A stretch of DNA of 64,000 nucleotides, taken from assembly GCA_965601455.1 (NCBI GenBank), contig OZ271831.1, positions 186,001 through 250,000 of the forward strand, written 5' to 3'. The translations under genes and the position numbers were made by a program. Below are positions 36,475-44,100 of this stretch, in pieces. How positions within the stretch are numbered: the stretch's first letter is position 1; the number at the start of each line of letters is the position of its first letter. This stretch comes from JANQEU01 sp965601455. Lineage in GTDB: Bacteria > Bacteroidota > Bacteroidia > Cytophagales > Cyclobacteriaceae. The notes under the pieces were generated by a model. The model was given only the letters and a program-made list of their open reading frames with translations, was not told the origin of the DNA and did no database searches.

Positions 36475-37158
36475 ATGAGAAAAGTTGGTTATTGCCTTTT
36501 GATTGCTTGCAGCATTGGATTGTGGGGTTGTTACGAATCACCAGAGGTTGAGGTTGAGGACACGATAGAAGGAATATGGATTTCTGAGAGGTATGATGAC
36601 CTTCTAAGCTTTGAGGATCGTCGGGTAATGATGATTTCTGTAGTGGATGACCGTATTACGATTTACTTCAATATTAGAAATAGCGCTTTTGATTTGCCTT
36701 TCGAATTGGATGGAGATCTACTGGTTTTTACATCAGAATTCGTAGCTGAAAGAGATCGGCTGACTGAATATCGAATAACAGAAGCGGGTGATTTGGAATT
36801 GACCGGAGCCGTCTTTGGTCTACGGCAAGATTTTCTAAGGGCTACTGAGGATCAATTGGATGTTTATAAAAATGATTTTCTGTTAAACGAATACGGTCAA
36901 TGGCGAATAACAGGTAGCGATGAGGTTCTTCTGATAGATGAGGGGGAATTATCTTATTGGGAAAGGGAAGGGATACTTTATGGAGTGAGGGTCGATGTTC
37001 GAAATGGTGAGCCCGTACTAACTGCAATTAATGGTGTAACCAGGGGAATTACTCATTGGCCATATGAATTACGTCGAAATCAATTATTAGTAGGGTTTGA
37101 TGAAGGGGTTGAAGTCCTGGAAAGAGTAAGAGAAGACAATATTTTTGTCATCGATTAG
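36475..37158 (+). CDS. Lipoprotein of unknown function in the PQQ dehydrogenase operon
   Basis: A 227-residue protein from the ATG at 36475, with a signal and lipobox G-L-W-G-C. A TTG at 36460 overlapping the preceding stop would add five residues and is an alternative start. I do not recognise a family. The body is rich in short beta-like segments with charged turns and resembles a lipocalin-like or beta-sandwich fold (I-E-G-I-W-I-S-E at the start), but this is only a visual impression. Its position as third gene behind a PQQ dehydrogenase suggests a shared envelope role. Its TAG stop overlaps the cysM stop on the other strand. Confidence 0.7.
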   Translation: MRKVGYCLLIACSIGLWGCYESPEVEVEDTIEGIWISERYDDLLSFEDRRVMMISVVDDRITIYFNIRNSAFDLPFELDGDLLVFTSEFVAERDRLTEYRITEAGDLELTGAVFGLRQDFLRATEDQLDVYKNDFLLNEYGQWRITGSDEVLLIDEGELSYWEREGILYGVRVDVRNGEPVLTAINGVTRGITHWPYELRRNQLLVGFDEGVEVLERVREDNIFVID

Positions 37159-38051
37159 CCTGAGAATAATCCAGAACTTAGATACCGGTCACCGCGGTCG
37201 CAGACGATAGAAACAATCACTGATTGCTCCTCCAGGGTTTGAGCTAATTCCAACGCAACTTTCATCGCGCCACCGCTACTTATTCCAGCAAAAATTCCAT
37301 CTTCCTGTGCAAGACGCTTGGTTACGCCCACTGCTGTTTCACGATCCACATATCGTATCTCGTCAACTCTAGAATCATCGTAAATCTTTGGCAAGAATTC
37401 CTGCGACCACTTTCTTATTCCCGGGATTTGTGAACCCTCTTTCGGTTGTACACCAACAATCTTTATACTTGGATTGACTTCCTTCAGGTATTTAGAGCAA
37501 CCCATGATGGTTCCGGTAGTGCCCATACTGGAAACAAAATGAGTAATTTTTCCTTTTGTATCATTGAACATTTCAGGACCCGTTGTGTTGTAGTGGGCCA
37601 TATAATTATCAGGATTGGCAAATTGATTCAGCATAAAATAACCCTCCTCTTCCACCATCTTTTCTGCAACTTCACGAGAGTACTCGATTGTACCGGCTTC
37701 ATCGGTGAGGATAACTCTGGCCCCAAATGCACGCATGGTATCAATTCTCTCTTGCGTTGAGTTTTCCGGCATGATCAAAGTAATGTTCATTTTTAGGCCT
37801 GCAGCCACCATGGCAAGTGCGATCCCAGTATTTCCACTTGTCGCCTCAACTAGCTTGGTATCGTTGTTAATTTCACCTCTCAAAAGAGCCTGATTTATCA
37901 TATTGTATGCAGGACGATCTTTTACCGATCCACCAGGATTGTTACCTTCCAGTTTCCCGTATACTGTAATATGATCTGGGATTTCAGGAAAGGAAATACG
38001 AATAAGAGGGGTATTTCCGATTAAATCCCCAATGGATTGACCAGGATTCAT
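37155..38051 (-). CDS. cysM: Cysteine synthase B (O-acetylserine sulfhydrylase)
   Basis: A 298-residue PLP enzyme. The Schiff-base lysine is Lys44 in P-G-G-S-V-K-D-R, the substrate loop T-S-G-N-T-G is at 71-76, and the phosphate-binding region G-T-T-G-T-I-M-G-C is near residue 175. Length and motifs favour CysM over the longer CysK. It converts O-acetylserine and sulfide (or thiosulfate) to cysteine. It overlaps the serine acetyltransferase gene by 4 bases (ATGA), giving the two successive steps of cysteine synthesis from one transcript. Confidence 0.92.
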   Translation of the reverse strand: MNPGQSIGDLIGNTPLIRISFPEIPDHITVYGKLEGNNPGGSVKDRPAYNMINQALLRGEINNDTKLVEATSGNTGIALAMVAAGLKMNITLIMPENSTQERIDTMRAFGARVILTDEAGTIEYSREVAEKMVEEEGYFMLNQFANPDNYMAHYNTTGPEMFNDTKGKITHFVSSMGTTGTIMGCSKYLKEVNPSIKIVGVQPKEGSQIPGIRKWSQEFLPKIYDDSRVDEIRYVDRETAVGVTKRLAQEDGIFAGISSGGAMKVALELAQTLEEQSVIVSIVCDRGDRYLSSGLFSG

Positions 38052-38872
38052 GGTTTAATGGGTTTTACGATTTGGGCGTGTTGAGAGTCATAGTAAACCT
38101 GAGAATTTGGGGGAATACTTGTGGTTATCCAGACGTTTCCTCCGATGATGGAGTTCTCTCCAATTATTGCCGATCCTCCTAATATGGTCGCACCGGCGTA
38201 GATAACTACATTATCTTCTATGGTAGGGTGCCTTTTCGTTTTGGCCAATTCCTTACTTACACTCAGAGCTCCTATAGTCACACCTTGGTAAACTTTTACA
38301 TGTTCACCAATATGTGCGGTCTCTCCAATTACTACCCCAGTACCGTGATCTATACAAAAACTTCGTCCAATAATTGCTCCCGGATGAATGTCAATTCCTG
38401 TTTTTGAGTGCGCATATTCAGTGCAAATACGAGGTAGATAGGGAACACCAAGTTGAAGCATCAAATGGGCAATTCGATAAACAGATATGGCGTAAAACCC
38501 TGGATAGCTACGGATGATCTCTTTGCGGTTAACAGCAGCTGGATCACCTGCAAGGATTGCATCCGCGTCCTCCATACATAAATCATACACATGTTCTATT
38601 CCATCGAAGAAGGAGTTGCAAATACCAGGAGCCTGTTTACTGTCACATGAGGCTGTTTTTTGCAGTAACTTCTCAAAGCTTAACTTCAGTGTATTGAATT
38701 TAGTCTCCAACTCCAGGGTAGACTTGTATCGTGCATTGTTCTGCTCAGGAAAAAGAAACTGAAGAAGATCGATTAGGAAGTTATCAATTTCTTCTACTCC
38801 TGGTAACTCTTTCGGTAGAAAGTGAGCGCTGGATATTTTATCAAAAAAAGATGAGTTTATTCCATTTTTCAT
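38048..38872 (-). CDS. cysE: Serine O-acetyltransferase
   Basis: A 274-residue protein with a helical N-terminal domain and a C-terminal left-handed beta-helix of hexapeptide repeats (about 155-262). The catalytic Asp161 and His176 lie in G-I-D-I-H-P-G-A and D-H-G-T-G-V-V-I-G-E-T. It transfers acetyl from acetyl-CoA to serine. It is longer than EpsC-type enzymes and has the full N-terminal domain used for oligomer formation. It is the first gene of the cysE-cysM pair and diverges from a cupin gene. I saw no riboswitch in the 103-base upstream gap. Confidence 0.9.
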   Translation of the reverse strand: MKNGINSSFFDKISSAHFLPKELPGVEEIDNFLIDLLQFLFPEQNNARYKSTLELETKFNTLKLSFEKLLQKTASCDSKQAPGICNSFFDGIEHVYDLCMEDADAILAGDPAAVNRKEIIRSYPGFYAISVYRIAHLMLQLGVPYLPRICTEYAHSKTGIDIHPGAIIGRSFCIDHGTGVVIGETAHIGEHVKVYQGVTIGALSVSKELAKTKRHPTIEDNVVIYAGATILGGSAIIGENSIIGGNVWITTSIPPNSQVYYDSQHAQIVKPIKP

Positions 38873-38975
38873 AGGCCTAAGGTTGTTTTAACGCGTAAAT
38901 GCTCATACCGGTTCGAAATTATTGGTTGACCTTTACTGGTATTATTGTCATTATGATGTTACAATCCGAAAAACC

Positions 38976-39350
38976 ATGAAACTGATAACCATTACGTTCA
39001 TTTTTATTTTATTATCTACATATACTATGGCACAAGAAAGTTCAGCTTATCAAATCAAGGATTTATTGGCCCAGGCAAATCAACAAGACGGTCGATACCT
39101 TAAATTCCTGGACAACGAAAAACTTACTTCTGGCATTTACCAACTAAAGAAAGGTGATAAGGACCTCCAGGAACCACATGAATGGGATGAGTTGTACTAC
39201 GTACTGAGTGGTGAAGCAGTTTTGGTGGTTGGAGAAGAACGACACATGGCAAATTCTGGAGCTGTGTTATTTGTTGCTGCGAATGTTCCTCATCGTTTTG
39301 AGGATATTGAGGAAGACCTGGACATCCTCGTATTTTTTTCAAAGAAATAA
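38976..39350 (+). CDS. Exported single-domain cupin protein
   Basis: A 124-residue protein from the ATG at 38976, chosen because it opens a signal peptide (M-K-L-I-T-I-T-F ending T-M-A-Q); the frame extends 18 codons further. The cupin_2 motifs are P-H-E-W-D-E-L-Y-Y-V-L-S-G and A-N-V-P-H-R-F-E, with His, Glu and His positions able to bind a metal. The substrate is unknown. Its stop lies next to a hairpin that terminates the convergent gene. Confidence 0.82.
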   Translation: MKLITITFIFILLSTYTMAQESSAYQIKDLLAQANQQDGRYLKFLDNEKLTSGIYQLKKGDKDLQEPHEWDELYYVLSGEAVLVVGEERHMANSGAVLFVAANVPHRFEDIEEDLDILVFFSKK

Positions 39351-39376
39351 AAAAGCCCCGGGAGAAATCCCGGGGC
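39346..39376 (-). terminator. Intrinsic terminator for the AhpD-like gene
   Basis: Perfect 9-base arms GCCCCGGGA and TCCCGGGGC (39355-39363 and 39368-39376) enclose a GAAA loop. Read on the minus strand the stem is followed by a T-rich tract that runs into the end of the cupin gene. No T-run follows on the plus strand. Confidence 0.85.
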
Positions 39377-39402
39377 CGAACTTACAATCAAAACAACCTT
39401 AC

Positions 39403-39951
39403 TTAAGCCAGAGTTTTTTCTAATTCAGGAGCGGCAGGAAAGTCTACCGGAATTTGAGTTGCCCCATTGAGGAAGTTGCTGATTACTTTGTCACCAATCA
39501 CCACGATTATGTCCACTAGATTCTCTTTGGTATATCCATTAGCGAAAAGATTTTCCAGGGCTGCTGGTGAAGGGTGGCTTCGATTCTCAGTGATGTCCTT
39601 AACGAAGGCAGCTAATGCATTCAATTTCACATCGCCATTAAATTCTCCTGTTCTTATTTCAAGAATTTCTTCATCACTGAATCCATTCATTTTTCCTAAA
39701 GCTGTGTGAGCGGCAAGACAATAGTCACATTCATTTATTTGACTCACAACCAGATTGATCACTTCTCTTTCTTTTGCTTTCAGGCTACTTTTTCTGTTTT
39801 GGAGCTGTAGGTAGTCTCCCAAAGCGGTATCAGAGTAAGCATAGGTTGCATAAAGATTTGGAACAAAGCCTAAACTCTTTTTTAGGTTATCAAAGATTTG
39901 CTGGTTGTTTTCACTTACTTCTTCTCTTGTAGGTACGTTAATATTTGTCAT
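39403..39951 (-). CDS. AhpD-like carboxymuconolactone decarboxylase-family protein
   Basis: A 182-residue protein with the AhpD-type active site E-C-D-Y-C-L-A-A-H (Cys75, Cys78, His82). N-terminal and C-terminal helices are typical of peroxidase-related CMD proteins. Such proteins reduce alkyl hydroperoxides or act as thiol-disulfide enzymes. It lies 70 bases downstream of the AraC gene start region on the same strand and is followed by a strong terminator. The AraC regulator is likely to control it, perhaps in response to an oxidant or electrophile. Confidence 0.88.
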   Translation of the reverse strand: MTNINVPTREEVSENNQQIFDNLKKSLGFVPNLYATYAYSDTALGDYLQLQNRKSSLKAKEREVINLVVSQINECDYCLAAHTALGKMNGFSDEEILEIRTGEFNGDVKLNALAAFVKDITENRSHPSPAALENLFANGYTKENLVDIIVVIGDKVISNFLNGATQIPVDFPAAPELEKTLA

Positions 39952-40019
39952 GATTATAATTTTTTAGTTTTAGTAATGATTACAACCTGATTAACGGACC
40001 TGATTAGGTTAAGTGAGAG

Positions 40020-40880
40020 TCAGGATTTCCCGACAACTTGTTCATTTTTCCTTTTCTCCTCTCTAAACTGTTTTGGTGATTGATTTGTAAGTTTTCGAAA
40101 AACCTTGTGAAAAGAGGAGACCTCGGTAAATCCAAGTTCGTAGCTGATTTCCTTTGCTGTTAACGAAGTGTGTAATAGGAGTTTCTTTGCCTCAAGGACG
40201 ATTCTCTCATGAAGGATAAGAAGCGGGGATTTTGCAGAGTGCTCTGAAAATACGTTACTTAATGTCTTGGGTGATCGGTGCATCAAGTCGGCGTAATCTG
40301 CCACTTGTTTATGAGTTTTGAAATGCTGATCGACAAGTTGGTTATACTCCCTAATTACATCCAGTGTTTCTTTCGGCGTGTCCTTCGCTGCCAGTTGTTC
40401 ACGAGCAATGCGGGTAATTTTGATGATCAACCTCTTCATCAACATACGCAACATTTCTTCCTGTATATGATCTCGATTTCTGAATTCATCTATAAAGACA
40501 TCCAGCAATAGTTCAAACTTTTTAGTCTCTTCATCGGGTAAGGTTATAAGTGGTGTTTCACTTGTTCCGTAAAAAATGAATCCATTACAAGAGATTTCTT
40601 CATCATTGGTATGAACACAATAGAAGCTCCGATTGAAAGCAAAAACGGTAAGGGGTAAGTGACCTTGAATAGTGAAAGTTTGCAGGTGAGTAACAGTAGT
40701 CAATTGATTTTCTCCTAACTCCACGGGGATCTGATCAATTTCGACGTTCATCCTTTCTTTATTTCTATTCCAAATGAGATAGATCTGATCGGACCTTTGC
40801 TTGCGGAAAGATGAACGGTTGAATTCAGTTTCTAATGACAGAAATGAACCGGTTCTTTGATCGTCGAAATTGTATTCCAT
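40020..40880 (-). CDS. AraC-family transcriptional regulator
   Basis: A 286-residue protein with an N-terminal cupin-like sensor part and a C-terminal pair of helix-turn-helix units (about 185-275). S-L-T-A-K-E-I-S-Y-E-L-G-F and S-S-F-H-K-V-F-R-K-L are the second unit, followed by S-P-K-Q-F-R-E. The gene lies just upstream of the AhpD-like gene, the probable target. The inducer is unknown. Confidence 0.88.
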   Translation of the reverse strand: MEYNFDDQRTGSFLSLETEFNRSSFRKQRSDQIYLIWNRNKERMNVEIDQIPVELGENQLTTVTHLQTFTIQGHLPLTVFAFNRSFYCVHTNDEEISCNGFIFYGTSETPLITLPDEETKKFELLLDVFIDEFRNRDHIQEEMLRMLMKRLIIKITRIAREQLAAKDTPKETLDVIREYNQLVDQHFKTHKQVADYADLMHRSPKTLSNVFSEHSAKSPLLILHERIVLEAKKLLLHTSLTAKEISYELGFTEVSSFHKVFRKLTNQSPKQFREEKRKNEQVVGKS

Positions 40881-41151
40881 GTTTGATTAACTCGAATAAA
40901 GATCATTAGTTCCTGAAACGGATATCAACTGAACTCATCTGTCAGCCTTGATACATCGTCGTTTTCAGGTTAGAAATACCCCATTTCAGACTATTGATTG
41001 ACAGATTCAGTCTTTATAAGTTAAAGATCTAAATCGTTGAATGGCCTTTTGGCGTATAAAGTATCAGGTCATTACAATAAAGGAACTAAACCAATATTTC
41101 TTAACATGCAGAGAGGCAACCGGTAACGGTTGCCTTCTTTGTTTTTGGCTA
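40881..41151 (+). ncRNA. Gene-free 271-base gap ending in a plus-strand terminator; possible small RNA
   Basis: No ORF of note lies between the AraC start and the giant-protein stop. A perfect hairpin at 41114-41135 (AGGCAACCG, GTAA loop, CGGTTGCCT) is followed on the plus strand by a T-rich tract. No annotated plus-strand gene reads into it. A short plus-strand transcript starting in this gap would explain it. No convincing promoter was recognised, so this is a weak call. Confidence 0.25.
41114..41145 (+). terminator. Hairpin followed by T-rich tract
   Basis: A 9-base perfect stem with a GTAA loop, followed by TCTTTGTTTTT on the plus strand. On the minus strand no T-run follows, although the position suits the end of the giant-protein gene (stop at 41152). 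It could act as a stabilising hairpin there and as a terminator on the plus strand. Confidence 0.65.
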
Positions 41152-44100
41152 CTATTTATTGTGCTTTATCACTAATTTGAAGGAAGCTACTTTTACTCTT
41201 TCACGTTCAATTGAAAGCACATAATTCCCATCTGGGAGTGTCGAAACATCAATTCGCCGTTCTGTGCTTACCCTAAATTCTTTCGAAATTTTACCCTGGT
41301 AGTCATAGATCCTTATCAATTTCTCAGACTGATCTTCCCAGTCAAATTGAACATAAGAATCTGTAGGATTAGGATAGACTACAATACTTTCCTGTGAGAG
41401 TCCTAGTTTTTCCCCAGCCTGAATGGTTAGTAGAAAAGATATCGAGGTAACTGTCTCACCATCTGACGCAATCACACGAATTTCCAGTTCACCTACATCA
41501 CCTTCCGAAGGTGTTCCTGATAGAATGCCTGTTTCCGAATCGAAGCTTAACCAATTCGGTAGATCCGTAAAATCGGATTGTTTTAATTCAATGGAAATTC
41601 CCGGAGAGTCCACGTCGGCGAACAGTTCATCTTTTTTGATTTCAAAAGAGAAGTTTTCACCTTCAATGGCGGTTTGGGCTTCAATGGAACCAATTATGTC
41701 TGGGGCATCATTGACGTTGGCTACTTCAATTGCAAAAACATCACTCACTGAAGCTCCCGCTCCGTCGGTACCGGTCACTTCGACAAAGAGTGTTCCAACA
41801 TTTTCGTTGGTTGGCGTTCCCGAAAATTGTCCAGTGGATGAATCGAGAGTCAACCACGATGGCAAGTCATTTCCGTCTTCCTGCTTTGCAGAATAGGTAA
41901 GCACATCTCCGGTGTCGTCGTCACTAAATAATCCAGACACGTCGAAAGTGAATGGGCTGTCTTCCGCAGTATTTTGGTCTGCAATTGGTTGGACAACAGG
42001 TCCGTCATTGGCGTTGGCCACTTCAATTTTTACAGTACCTGAAGCTGTCGCAGACGAGGCGTCTGTTGCGGTGACAATAATTTCTACTGAGCCCACATCC
42101 GCATTAGCTGGGGTGCCGGATAATTCTCCAGAGGAACTGTTAATGCTTAACCAAGAGGGTAATTCAGTACTTTCCACTTCCGCTGCACTATATGTGAGTT
42201 GATCCCCAACATCAGGATCCGAGAAAGAGCCACTAAGATCGAAGGAGAATGCCACATCTTCCGTAGCCGATTGATCCTCGATATCCCCTGCAGTGGGCGC
42301 ATCATTGACATTGATAACGGTAAGATCAAAATCAGCAGTAGTTGATAGCTCTCCGTCTGAGGCAATAACCCGCAGGTTTAGAACCCCCACATCTTCATTC
42401 AAAGGAGTCCCTGTGAAACTGTCGCCTGTCAGGCTTAACCAACCTGGAAGATTGGCACCACTCTGAAGTTCTGCTGCGTAAGATAGAGGAGATGTTTCCT
42501 CATCAGAAAATGTTCCATTCGGGATGGAGAAATTGAATGCCTCATCCTCGTTTGTTTCCTGGTTGGTAATCTCCAGTTCGGTGATGGGTTGGTCATTCAC
42601 ATTAGTTACTGATATTGGGATTTCAACAGATCGCTTGTAACCAAATACGTTTGCAATTTCAAATTCAAGTAGATCATCAGGAGAATCGACTCCAACATGC
42701 GAATAGGTAATTCCATTGGTTTCTACATCACTTCCAAGGAAAGTACTTCCTTCAGCAAGAGTAAGACTTCCAACGGTTGTTGTGCCGTAGCTGCTGGGTA
42801 CTAATACCTGAAAATCCCAATCGTTGCTTCCGAAATTATCCGATATCGAGAGAGATTCCTGTAACTCCTTAATTTCTTCCTCAATTACATTGATTTCGGA
42901 TACTTCCACCTTTGGGAAAGGAGTAAAAATCTCTTTGGCAAATACTTCCTTACCATAGCCAAAATTGTAGGATTCGGAGGTCCAGGCCACCATGATGTCA
43001 CCACTGTCATCAATATCCATATCCGCCGACTTGATGAATGATGCGTAACTCACTGACTGCGCTCCGGCTAGTGGTGAGCCATCAAGTGCGTACCTTGCTA
43101 ACTCAATCGCATCCCCTTCATTTCTTTCAACCGCGAGGACGGCGATTCCCAGATCATTAGAAAGTATCTTGGGAAGATCATCGTTTGTAATATTAAAGGG
43201 CTGAGTAGCGTCTGAGACGGTCTGGCCATCGCTGCTTATGATTCTGAATTCGATATTTCCATCCGCATTTACGTAGACAAATGCAACAGTGCCGTCTGGC
43301 AGAATAGTCACATCGGGATAGGGATCATTACTGTCAAGTTGAACATAATGTTCACCTTCCGCGTAAAAGTTTTGGCCCCAATCCCAGCTTCCATTACCAT
43401 CTGACGGGACCTTGGCTACGGTGAGATAAATAGAGCCTTCTTGTGATCGGGTATAAGCGACCGCAAAATCTCCACTTTCATCCACATCTACTTCGATTTG
43501 AGAGGTGTAGAAATAGCCCATACTTTGGAATGGAGAAACCACTGATATAGGTTCATTAATCGGTGTACCTGCATTGTCAAATTGCTGGTATCTGAGCCTA
43601 TAAGTATTGGTTTCAGAGCCATAGTATTCCGAATGAGTCCAGGCAACCACAAAATTGCCATTGGCGTCTGCATCAACTCTAGGAATGTTGAAGGCACTTA
43701 TTAGATCAGACGGATCAGTTGCATAGATCCGTTTAGTATCGGTCAGGCTTTCTTCCTGCGCATCAAAGGTTCGATGAAACAAGCCTCCGTATCTAAGGGT
43801 AATATATGGATTATACAGGTATCCATCCCAAACTACGGTGAAGTCACCATCCTCTGACATGAATACATCTGGATATCTATGTTGCTCAAAACTATATTGA
43901 AGGTCGTTACCTTGAGAGTTGTATAAGGTTTCAATATCACCTCGGGTAGAAATGGTAATGGTGTCTCCAACCCGTTGGTGATTATTGTTAAATCGTTGGG
44001 CGGTAATCCGGGCACCACCACCTTCGTCGAAGTTATCCCAAACGATAACATAGTCACCGTTGTCATTCCGTGCAATGCTCGTTAGCTCCTGGCTTCGACC

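Noticed and set aside
38873..38975. Possible SAM or other riboswitch ahead of cysE
   Set aside because: The 103-base divergent gap shows no conserved stem arrangement that I can recognise.
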